From NCBI RefSeq assembly GCF_000725625.1, contig NZ_JOHS01000089.1, positions 1 through 14,707 on the forward strand: a stretch of 14,707 nt of DNA, in the 5' to 3' direction. The notes under the pieces are model-generated. The model ran no database searches, was not told where the DNA came from, and was given only the letters and a program-made list of their open reading frames with translations. Shown here piece after piece: positions 1 through 5,734 of the stretch (positions are counted from its first letter, which is position 1; every line of letters starts with the position of its first letter). The position numbers and the translations under genes were made by a program. Origin of the DNA: Streptomyces sp. NRRL F-6676 (lineage in GTDB: Bacteria > Actinomycetota > Actinomycetes > Streptomycetales > Streptomycetaceae).

Positions 1-49
1 CCCGTCCACCATCCGGACACCCCCGCCCGCCCACACTCATACGTCTGCT

Positions 50-55
50 TTACTT
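50..55 (+). promoter_or_regulatory. Candidate -10 element for a leaderless leader-peptide transcript
   Basis: The AT-rich hexamer TTACTT lies in an otherwise very GC-rich sequence and spans -12 to -7 relative to the A of the ATG at 62. This is the spacing expected if transcription starts at that A. No Shine-Dalgarno sequence precedes the ATG, which fits a leaderless mRNA, a common form in Streptomyces. I see no convincing -35 box. Confidence 0.3.
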
Positions 56-61
56 GCCCCC

Positions 62-166
62 ATGAGCACCACGAGCGACCGCACCCCTGCGACCGAGGCG
101 ACGACCACGCCCGGTGCTCGTTGTATGTGCTGTCCCTCCCGCGCCGACCGAATGCGCGCCTTCTAG
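62..166 (+). CDS. Putative Cys/Met leader peptide upstream of metNIQ (34 aa)
   Basis: This short ORF starts at ATG 62 and ends at TAG 164-166. Its first half is rich in Thr and Ser. Residues 21-24 are Cys-Met-Cys-Cys (codons TGT ATG TGC TGT at 122-133), and a third Met sits at residue 31. Cysteine is rare in Streptomyces proteins, so three Cys and an adjacent Met in four codons directly upstream of a methionine importer suggest a sulfur amino acid sensing peptide, where ribosome stalling would report Cys or Met shortage. Cysteine-responsive leader peptides with poly-Cys tracts are known in mycobacteria, but I do not recognise this peptide as a described family. No Shine-Dalgarno sequence is visible, so translation would have to be leaderless. 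It could be a chance ORF; conservation of the CMCC run would decide. Confidence 0.45.
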   Translation: MSTTSDRTPATEATTTPGARCMCCPSRADRMRAF

Positions 167-380
167 AGGGCCCCCGCACCACCACCCCCGCTCGCGCCCC
201 GAAGCGAGCACCCCCGGCAGCCCGTACGCCGTGCCCGGCGCCCCCCGCACCACCGGCGCCCCCACACGCACGCGCGCACCAAGCGCCGCACAGGTGTGCA
301 CCCGCACACAAGCGCCACCCCCCCGCGTGCCCGGGCACACCCACGCCCGCCCCACGCCCCCGACAGCGACGGAAACCCAC
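167..380 (+). promoter_or_regulatory. C-rich, T-poor metN leader, candidate Rho-dependent attenuator region
   Basis: Counted by hand, these 214 bases hold 118 C, 53 G, 37 A and 6 T. Long C-rich, G-poor RNA is the usual character of Rho loading sites. The stretch lies exactly between the leader-peptide stop and the metN start. It contains a 6-bp hairpin (GCTCGC 190-195 with GCGAGC 204-209) and a perfect 12-base palindrome GTGCCCGGGCAC at 327-338, 42 bases before metN. The frame upstream of metN stays open here only because T is so scarce. The role in Rho termination is inferred. I found no SAM riboswitch signature in it. Confidence 0.35.
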
Positions 381-1469
381 GTGATCACCACATCGGGCCT
401 CACGAAGATCTACCACCCACACGGAACCCGGGGCCGCGCCCAGGCGGCCCCCCACGGCATCGTCGCCCTCGACGACGTGGACCTCCACGTCCGCGAGGGC
501 GAGGTCTACGGCGTCATCGGCCAGTCCGGCGCCGGCAAGTCCTCCCTCATCCGCTGCGTCAACCTGCTGGAGCGCCCCACCGCCGGCACGGTCACCGTCG
601 ACGGCCGGGACCTCACCGCACTCGCCGGCCGCGGCGCCCGCGCCGGCCGCGAACTGCGCCGCGCCCGCAGCCGTATCGGCATGGTCTTCCAGCACTTCAA
701 CCTGCTGTCCTCGCGCACCGTCCAGGCCAACGTCGAACTCCCCCTGGAGATCCTCGGCGTCTCGGGGAAGGAACGTTCCCGCAAGGCCCTGGAGCTGCTC
801 GACCTCGTCGGCCTGACCGACAAGGCGAAGGCGTACCCCGCCCAGCTCTCCGGCGGCCAGAAGCAACGCGTCGGCATCGCCCGCGCCCTGGCCGGCGACC
901 CCAAGGTGCTGCTCTCCGACGAGGCGACCAGCGCCCTGGACCCGGAGACCACCCGCTCCATCCTCCAACTGCTGCGCGACCTCAACCAGCAACTCGGCCT
1001 CACCGTCCTGCTCATCACGCACGAGATGGACGTCGTGAAGTCGGTCTGCGACTCCGCCGCCCTCATGGAGAAGGGCCGGATCGTCGAGTCCGGCACGGTG
1101 AGCGAACTGCTCGCCACCCCCGGCTCCCGGCTGGCCGAGGCCCTCTTCCCGGTCGGCGGCCGGGCCACCGGCGAGGACCGGACCGTCATCGACGTCACCT
1201 TCCACGGCGACGCCGCCACCCAGCCCGTCATCTCACAGCTCGCGCGCACCTACAACATCGACATATCGATCCTGGGCGCCGCGATGGACACCGTCGCCGA
1301 CCGCCAGGTCGGCCGGATGCGCATCGAACTGCCCGGCCGCTACGAGGACAACGTCGTCCCGGTCGGCTTCCTGCGCGAACAGGGCCTGGGTGTCGACGTC
1401 GTCGGCGTCACCGACCTCGGCCCCACGGCCGGCCGGACCACCCCGCTGGTGAAGGAAGGTGCCAAGTGA
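381..1469 (+). CDS. metN: D-methionine/L-methionine ABC importer, ATP-binding subunit MetN
   Basis: ATPase of the MetNIQ importer; a dimer at the cytoplasmic membrane face drives methionine uptake through MetI. The 362-residue product is close to the usual 340-360. It carries Walker A GQSGAGKS (47-54), a Q-loop Gln at 104, the ABC signature LSGGQ (156-160), Walker B VLLSDE (176-181) and the switch His at 214. Residues from about 268 to 346 form the C-terminal NIL/ACT-like domain that in MetN binds methionine and causes transinhibition, so activity is probably turned down by internal methionine. I chose GTG 381 because homology begins at once (ITTSGLTKIY) and the upstream codons are C-rich non-coding sequence. 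Its Shine-Dalgarno sequence is weak (ACGGAA), which fits control by the leader. The stop overlaps the metI start. Confidence 0.95.
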   Translation: MITTSGLTKIYHPHGTRGRAQAAPHGIVALDDVDLHVREGEVYGVIGQSGAGKSSLIRCVNLLERPTAGTVTVDGRDLTALAGRGARAGRELRRARSRIGMVFQHFNLLSSRTVQANVELPLEILGVSGKERSRKALELLDLVGLTDKAKAYPAQLSGGQKQRVGIARALAGDPKVLLSDEATSALDPETTRSILQLLRDLNQQLGLTVLLITHEMDVVKSVCDSAALMEKGRIVESGTVSELLATPGSRLAEALFPVGGRATGEDRTVIDVTFHGDAATQPVISQLARTYNIDISILGAAMDTVADRQVGRMRIELPGRYEDNVVPVGFLREQGLGVDVVGVTDLGPTAGRTTPLVKEGAK

Positions 1470-2209
1470 CCTGGTCGGAGATGCAGCCGCTGCTGTCCCA
1501 GGCCTGTTGGGACACGCTCTACATGGTCGGCTGGTCCACGGTGATCGCGGTCGTCGTCGGACTGCCGCTCGGCGTGCTGCTGGTCCTCACCGACCGCGGC
1601 GGACTGCTGCGCAACGTCGTCGCCAACAAGGTCATCGGCCAGGTCGTGAACGTCGCCCGCTCGATGCCGTTCATCATCCTCATGGTCGCGCTGATGACCT
1701 TCACCCGGTGGGTCACCGGCACCACCATCGGCCGCGAGGCCGCGATCGTGCCGCTCGCCATCGGCGCCATCCCGTTCTACGCGCGCCTGGTGGAGATGTC
1801 GGTCCGCGAGGTGGACGGCGGACTCGTCGAGGCCGTGCAGTCGATGGGCGGCAGCACCTGGAAGACCGTCCGCAGCGTTCTCGTGCCCGAGGCGCTCCCG
1901 TCGCTCATCTCCGGCGCCACCACCACGGTCATCGCCCTCATCGGCTACTCGGCCATGGCGGGCACGGTCGGCGCGGGCGGGCTCGGCGACATCGCCATCC
2001 GCTACGGCTACCAGCGCTTCGAGACCGGCATCATGTGGATCACCGTCGCCATCCTGGCCGTCGTGATCTCCGTGCTCCAGTTCGCCGGAGACTTCGCCGC
2101 GCGCTCGCTGCACCGCCGGGGCGCCCGGTCCGGACGGCTGCTCCTCTTCCGGCCGCTGGGCGGCCCCCGCCCGGTCCCGGCCACCGCGGACGCGGCCGAC
2201 AAGGGCTGA
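1466..2209 (+). CDS. metI: Methionine ABC importer permease MetI
   Basis: Membrane permease of the MetNIQ importer. The 247-residue product has hydrophobic segments at about 17-41, 57-79, 92-109, 148-173 and 188-211, the five-span pattern of MetI. Residues about 122-147 match the EAA loop that docks on MetN, including EAVQSMGGS. The GTG start at 1466 overlaps the metN stop as GTGA, and GGAAGG lies 7-8 bases upstream, so the two are translationally coupled. An ATG at 1481 is a less likely start. The last 30 or so residues are a basic and Pro-rich tail beyond the usual 217-residue family length, probably cytoplasmic and of unknown role. Confidence 0.94.
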   Translation: MTWSEMQPLLSQACWDTLYMVGWSTVIAVVVGLPLGVLLVLTDRGGLLRNVVANKVIGQVVNVARSMPFIILMVALMTFTRWVTGTTIGREAAIVPLAIGAIPFYARLVEMSVREVDGGLVEAVQSMGGSTWKTVRSVLVPEALPSLISGATTTVIALIGYSAMAGTVGAGGLGDIAIRYGYQRFETGIMWITVAILAVVISVLQFAGDFAARSLHRRGARSGRLLLFRPLGGPRPVPATADAADKG

Positions 2210-2247
2210 CACCCGCCCGACAGTCCCCGCGCCCCCACCCACAGACC

Positions 2248-2270
2248 TCCCCGTCCACCCGACACGGGGA
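2248..2270 (+). other. Hairpin in the metI-metQ intergenic gap
   Basis: TCCCCGT (2248-2254) pairs with ACGGGGA (2264-2270), a 7-bp stem with a 9-base loop. It lies 17 bases before the metQ Shine-Dalgarno sequence and has no T-run, so it is more likely an mRNA processing or stability element than a terminator. Binding-protein genes are often expressed more strongly than their permease genes, and such hairpins can help. That role is inferred. Confidence 0.4.
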
Positions 2271-2304
2271 CGCTTCACCATTGCCGCAAGGAAAGGCACT
2301 TTTC

Positions 2305-3144
2305 GTGCGTAACACCGCAAAGATCACCACCGCCGCACTGGCCGTCACCGCCCTCACCCTCGGGCTCAGCGCCTGCGGCTCGGACTCCGACGACGCGGGC
2401 AAGGCCGACGCCGACGCCACCCTCACGGTCGCCGCGACCCCCACCCCCCAGGGCGAGATCCTCACCTACGTCAAGGACCACCTGGCCAAGAAGGCCGGCC
2501 TGAAGCTGGAGGTGAAGGAGTTCACCGACTACGTCACCCCGAACACGGCCGTCCAGCAGGGCGAGGTCGACGCCAACTACTTCCAGCACAAGCCGTACCT
2601 GGACGACTTCAACAAGAAGAACGGCACCGACATCGTCCCGGTCCCCGGCGGCACCGTGCACCTGGAGCCGCTCGGCGTCTACTCCAAGAGCCTCAAGAAG
2701 CTCGACGACCTGACGAAGGGCGCCACCGTCGCCCTGCCCAACGACACCACCAACGAGGCCCGCGCGCTCAAGCTCCTCGAGGCCAACGGGGTGCTGAAGC
2801 TGAAGTCGGACGCGGGCTACGACGCCACCCCCAAGGACGTCACGTCCAACCCCAAGGGCCTGAAGTTCAAGGAGCTGGAGGCCGCGCAGCTGCCGCGCTC
2901 CCTCGGTGACGTCGACGCCGCCGTGATCAACGGCAACTACGCCCTGGAGGCCGACCTCAGCCCGGCCAAGGACGCCCTGGCCGCCGAGTCCGCGAAGGAC
3001 AACCCGTACGCCAACTTCCTCGCCGTGAAGAAGGGCGACGAGGACGACCCGCGGGTGAAGAAGCTCGCCACGCTGCTCACCTCGCCCGAGGTGAAGAAGT
3101 ACATCGAGGACAAGTACGACGGCGCCGTCGTCCCCGCCTTCTGA
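2305..3144 (+). CDS. metQ: Methionine-binding lipoprotein MetQ (NlpA family)
   Basis: Substrate-binding lipoprotein that captures methionine outside the cell and delivers it to MetI/MetN. The 279-residue product starts at GTG 2305, with a strong AAGGAAAGG 8 bases upstream. It has a lipoprotein signal peptide: basic RNTAK, a hydrophobic stretch 10-21 and the lipobox LSAC with Cys24 as the lipidation site. A charged linker follows. NlpA-family landmarks include the run AATPTPQGEIL after the linker, DANYFQHKPYL in the ligand-binding region, and ALPNDTTNEARALKLL. The length is typical for the family. It is the last gene of the operon, 95 bases after metI, and is followed by a terminator hairpin. 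Confidence 0.95.
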   Translation: MRNTAKITTAALAVTALTLGLSACGSDSDDAGKADADATLTVAATPTPQGEILTYVKDHLAKKAGLKLEVKEFTDYVTPNTAVQQGEVDANYFQHKPYLDDFNKKNGTDIVPVPGGTVHLEPLGVYSKSLKKLDDLTKGATVALPNDTTNEARALKLLEANGVLKLKSDAGYDATPKDVTSNPKGLKFKELEAAQLPRSLGDVDAAVINGNYALEADLSPAKDALAAESAKDNPYANFLAVKKGDEDDPRVKKLATLLTSPEVKKYIEDKYDGAVVPAF

Positions 3145-3180
3145 TCCCCGCCGCCCGTTCCGCCACCCGCCGCCACGCAC

Positions 3181-3214
3181 GGGATCCGCTCCCTCACCGC
3201 CCGGAGCGGACCCC
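3181..3214 (+). terminator. Terminator hairpin after metQ
   Basis: GGGATCCGCTCC (3181-3192) pairs with GGAGCGGACCCC (3203-3214) with one mismatch and a 10-base loop. The stem can be lengthened with a bulge through CGCAC (3176-3180) and GTGCG (3218-3222). There is no clear T-run, as is usual for Streptomyces terminators. It lies 37 bases after the metQ stop. Confidence 0.6.
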
Positions 3215-3312
3215 GTGGTGCGGCGTGGTGGGTTCATGCTGCATGCTGGGCAGTTCAGCAGGTCGGATGACGGCTGATCAGGTTTGACGGTCCACAGGTT
3301 ACGGAGTGGCGC

Positions 3313-3951
3313 ATGACGAGCACCTTCCCCAACATCTCCATCAGCACGGAGCGGTTGGTCCTGCGCGCCCTCGACGAGGACGACGTCACCGCCCTGTCCG
3401 AGATGATGAACGACGAGCAGATCGCCGCCTGGACCGATGTGCCCCAGCCCTTCACCGAGGCCGGCGCCCGGACCTGGATCGACGAGTACGCGCCCGCCGA
3501 ACGCGCCGCGGGCCGCGGCCTCGACCTGGCGGTCACCGAGTTCCTCACCCAACGCCTGGTCGGCATCATCCAGCTCAGCCGCACCAACTGGCACGTGCGG
3601 TCCACGGAGCTGTCGTACATCGTCGCGCCCTGGGCGCGCGGCGAGGGCTACGCCTCCGAGGCCGCGCTCGCCACCGCCCGCTGGCTCTTCCGCGAGCAGA
3701 AGTTCGAACGCATCGAGCTGCGCACCGCCGCCGACAACACCGCCTCGCAGCAGGTCGCGCAGAAGATCGGCTGCATCAGCGAGGGCGTGCTGCGCAACGC
3801 CTGCATAGCCCACGCGCGCGCGGAGGACGGCACCTGGACCGACGTGCGCACCGACTTCATCGTGTGGAGCCTGCTGCCGGAGGACCTGGAGGGCGGCGCC
3901 GGCGAACTCGCCGACAGCACCGGGTTCACCTCGTTCTCCGACTGGAACTGA
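3313..3951 (+). CDS. GNAT-family N-acetyltransferase, RimJ/RimL-like
   Basis: Predicted cytoplasmic acetyl-CoA-dependent acetyltransferase of 212 residues with a single GNAT domain at about 10-190. The start of the fold (STERLVLRALDEDD) is the usual opening of RimJ/RimL-type enzymes. The acetyl-CoA pyrophosphate loop is visible at about 105-114 (APWARGEGYA, an R-x-G-x-G/A-like motif), followed by the helix EAALATARWLF and the Asn of TAADNTASQQVA at 142. The acceptor could be a ribosomal protein N-terminus, another protein or a small molecule; the sequence does not say. ATG 3313 follows GGAG by 6 bases. The gene stands alone between two hairpin terminators, so no operon partner hints at its substrate. 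The Asp/Ser-rich C-terminal 20 residues lie outside the domain. Confidence 0.85.
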   Translation: MTSTFPNISISTERLVLRALDEDDVTALSEMMNDEQIAAWTDVPQPFTEAGARTWIDEYAPAERAAGRGLDLAVTEFLTQRLVGIIQLSRTNWHVRSTELSYIVAPWARGEGYASEAALATARWLFREQKFERIELRTAADNTASQQVAQKIGCISEGVLRNACIAHARAEDGTWTDVRTDFIVWSLLPEDLEGGAGELADSTGFTSFSDWN

Positions 3952-3990
3952 GTCCCGCGGCGGGGACCTGGGTCCTCGGCGGGAGAGGAC
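3952..3990 (+). terminator. Tandem hairpins after the acetyltransferase gene
   Basis: Two hairpins follow the stop codon directly: GTCCC (3952-3956) with GGGAC (3963-3967), and GTCCTC (3972-3977) with GAGGAC (3985-3990) across a 7-base loop. No T-run is present. Position and tandem form suggest a transcription terminator or 3' end stabiliser. Confidence 0.45.
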
Positions 3991-4030
3991 ACCGGCCGCC
4001 ACGCCGGGCGAACGCGTCGCGCGCAAGCGG

Positions 4031-4036
4031 TAGTCT
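4031..4036 (+). promoter_or_regulatory. Candidate -10 element for cobL
   Basis: TAGTCT within GCGGTAGTCTCAC fits the TAnnnT pattern of Streptomyces vegetative promoters and lies 84 bases before the cobL ATG, just after a terminator. No good -35 box is visible at the expected distance, so this is tentative. Confidence 0.3.
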
Positions 4037-4119
4037 CACATGGTCCCGCGCGGCCCCGACGGCGTCCCGTCCGCGGGTCCGCCCCCCCACCTGCGTAAAC
4101 ACCCTGGAGAATCACGACG

Positions 4120-5337
4120 ATGGCCGACCGGGTCACGGTGATCGGCTGGGACGGCTCGCCGCTGACCGACGCGGCGCGCTCCGCCCTCGGCGCCGCCACG
4201 CTCGTGGCCGGTGCCGCCCACCACCTCGCGCTCCCCGAAGTGCCCGCCGGAGCCGAACGCATCCGCCTCGGCAGCATCGCGCTCGCCGCCCGCCGCATCG
4301 CCGGACACCGCGGCACCGCCGTCGTCCTCGCCGACGGCGACCCCGGCTTCTTCGGCGTCGTACGCACCCTGCGCGCCCCCGAGTTCGGCCTCGAGGTCGA
4401 GGTCGTCCCCGCCGTCTCCGCCGTGGCCGCCGCCTTCGCCCGCGCCGGGATGCCCTGGGACGACGCCCAGGTCGTCGTCGCCCACCGGCGCACCCTGCGC
4501 CGCGCGGTCAACGTGTGCCGCGCCCACACCAAGGTGGCGGTCCTCACCTCGCCCGGCGCCGGACCCGCCGAACTCGGCCTGCTCCTGGAGGGCGTGCACC
4601 GCACCTTCGTCATCTGCGAGGAACTGGGCACCGCCCGCGAACAGGTCACCGTCGTCACCTCCGACAAGGCCGCCGACCACACCTGGCGCGACCCCAACGT
4701 CGTCATCGTCCTCGGCGGACCCGTCGCCGCCGCCGAGGACGGCGGCTGGCTCGCCGGCCGCGCCCCCGCCGCCGGACCGCGCGGCTGGACCCTGCCCGCG
4801 GAGGCCTACGAGGGCACCCTCGGCGAGGGCGAGACCGAACCGCTGCGGGCCGCCCAACTCGCCCGGCTCGGCCCGCGCGTCGGCGACCTCGTCTGGGACA
4901 TCGGCTGCGGCGGCGGCGCCTTCGCCGTCGAGGCCGCCCGCTCCGGCGCCGCCGTCCTCGCCGTCGACGAGGACCCCGGCGCCTGCGCCCGCACCGAGGC
5001 CGCCGCCCGGCGCCTCGGCGTCCAGCCGCAGATCGTGCTCGGCACCGCCCCGCACATCCTGGAGAACCTCCCCGAACCCGACGTCGTACGGGTCGGCGGC
5101 GGGGGAGCGGCGGTCGTCTCGGCCGTCGCCGACCGCCGCCCGCAGCGCATCGTCACCCACGCCGCCACCCGGGACGCCGCCGAGCGCGTCGGCCGCGATC
5201 TCACCGAACACGGGTACGACGTGGAGTGCGCGCTGTTGCAGTCCGTCGAACTCGACACCCGGGCCTGGACGGAGAAGGAACGGAGCGTCGCCTTCTTCCT
5301 CTCCGGGGAGCTCGTCCGGCGCGAAAACACCCGCTGA
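4120..5337 (+). CDS. cobL: Precorrin-6Y C5,15-methyltransferase (decarboxylating), CbiE-CbiT fusion
   Basis: Catalyses S-adenosylmethionine-dependent methylation at C5 and C15 of precorrin-6Y with loss of the C12 acetate carboxyl (EC 2.1.1.132), in the cytoplasm, in corrin ring synthesis. The 405-residue length is typical of CobL. Residues 1-200 are the CbiE half, a tetrapyrrole methylase fold with GDPG at 73-76 and VPAVSAV at 96-102. A linker leads to the CbiT half (about 235-400), whose SAM-binding motif is DIGCGGGAF at 260-268, with the acidic DED at 283-285 and the VGGGG turn at 325-329. The start at ATG 4120 is supported by GGAG 9 bases upstream and immediate homology (RVTVIGWDGSPL). One oddity is AHRR at 121-124, where many CbiE proteins have an HGR motif. 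It has its own promoter candidate and is followed by hairpins, so it may be monocistronic. Confidence 0.92.
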   Translation: MADRVTVIGWDGSPLTDAARSALGAATLVAGAAHHLALPEVPAGAERIRLGSIALAARRIAGHRGTAVVLADGDPGFFGVVRTLRAPEFGLEVEVVPAVSAVAAAFARAGMPWDDAQVVVAHRRTLRRAVNVCRAHTKVAVLTSPGAGPAELGLLLEGVHRTFVICEELGTAREQVTVVTSDKAADHTWRDPNVVIVLGGPVAAAEDGGWLAGRAPAAGPRGWTLPAEAYEGTLGEGETEPLRAAQLARLGPRVGDLVWDIGCGGGAFAVEAARSGAAVLAVDEDPGACARTEAAARRLGVQPQIVLGTAPHILENLPEPDVVRVGGGGAAVVSAVADRRPQRIVTHAATRDAAERVGRDLTEHGYDVECALLQSVELDTRAWTEKERSVAFFLSGELVRRENTR

Positions 5338-5342
5338 GCGGC

Positions 5343-5387
5343 CACGGGACCGCACGCGGGGGTGCGGCCGGTCGAACGCGCCCCGTG
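5343..5387 (+). terminator. Nested hairpins after cobL, probable terminator
   Basis: An outer stem CACGGG (5343-5348) with CCCGTG (5382-5387) encloses an inner hairpin CCGCAC (5350-5355) with GTGCGG (5362-5367), which has a 6-base loop. It starts 6 bases after the cobL stop. There is no T-run. Confidence 0.45.
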
Positions 5388-5410
5388 ATCCGGTTGTCGT
5401 ACCGGCGCGG

Positions 5411-5416
5411 TAGGCT
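5411..5416 (+). promoter_or_regulatory. Candidate -10 element for bluB-cobT
   Basis: TAGGCT in GCGCGGTAGGCTGG matches the TAnnnT form with the G-rich 5' flank often seen in Streptomyces promoters. TTGTCG at 5394-5399 is -35-like, but its 11-base spacing is too short. If active, transcription would start near 5423 and give a leader of about 300 bases before the bluB-cobT ATG. Confidence 0.35.
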
Positions 5417-5422
5417 GGCCGA

Positions 5423-5730
5423 CCGTTGTACCGCATCCGGGTGATCAGGCCCTTCATCAGCCAATGTCCGGAAAGCACACCTCTTTTGAGGAGTGTGTGG
5501 TACGGCAGGACCGGAGGACGCGCAACGTGGCGCAGTCCACAGCGGACCCGCGCGGATCACGCTGTCGCAATGGCAGGACGACCGAGACAATGCCAGTCCA
5601 TGGCTTTGTCGACTTGATGGCGAGTCGTTCGTGCCGCTGGGCGCGCACGCTCGTTCTTCACACGGGGCGGTCGGTGCGCCGTTCCGGGCCAGTGGGTTGA
5701 GGAGCACGAACCGATGGGCGAGGGGTACGC
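5423..5730 (+). promoter_or_regulatory. Long atypical leader of bluB-cobT, candidate regulatory RNA
   Basis: About 300 bases between the candidate promoter and the ATG hold no convincing gene. The sequence is richer in A and T than the rest of the window, most clearly at 5560-5625. It contains a hairpin at 5476-5497, a small stem TGGCA (5571-5575) with TGCCA (5591-5595) that can nest inside GTCG (5564-5567) with CGAC (5610-5613), and a 6-codon minicistron at the 3' end. I looked for the cobalamin riboswitch B12 box and did not find it. Function is unknown; control of bluB-cobT translation is inferred from position. Confidence 0.4.
5476..5497 (+). other. Hairpin with TTTT loop in the bluB-cobT leader
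   Basis: CACACCTC (5476-5483) pairs with GAGG (5488-5491) and TGTG (5494-5497) across a TTTT loop, leaving a 2-base AG bulge on the 3' side. The GAGGAG at 5488-5493 resembles a Shine-Dalgarno sequence buried in the stem, followed by overlapping GTG codons. It could be a structured RNA element or part of a short translated leader. Confidence 0.4.
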
Positions 5731-5734
5731 ATGA
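5714..5734 (+). CDS. Six-codon minicistron overlapping the bluB-cobT start
   Basis: ATG 5714 begins an ORF of six residues (MGEGYA) whose TGA at 5732-5734 overlaps the downstream ATG at 5731 as ATGA. It has its own Shine-Dalgarno sequence GAGGAG (5699-5704), 9 bases upstream, while the GAGGGG for bluB-cobT lies inside it. This arrangement would let ribosomes reinitiate on bluB-cobT. Such a small ORF can arise by chance, so translation is unproven. Confidence 0.3.
   Translation: MGEGYA

Noticed and set aside
62..380. SAM riboswitch (SAM-I or SAM-IV) upstream of metN, suggested by CATGAG near base 61
   Set aside because: The other core elements, such as the GGCAACC-type segment and the paired P1/P2 arms, are missing, and the region is too C-rich and T-poor for the known fold.
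114..380. Extension of MetN by 89 residues to an upstream in-frame ATG
   Set aside because: The extra sequence is Pro/Thr/Arg-rich translation of a C-rich leader without a ribosome binding site, and MetN homology begins right at GTG 381.
5527..5700. A 57-codon ORF from GTG 5527, with GGAGG 9 bases upstream
   Set aside because: Roughly 28% of its codons end in A or T, far from the pattern of the real genes here. The product is Arg/Ser-rich with no recognisable fold. It is treated as part of the leader.
5423..5730. Cobalamin riboswitch upstream of bluB-cobT
   Set aside because: I looked for the B12 box and the GCCACTG core on the plus strand and found neither. A diverged version cannot be excluded without a covariance search.
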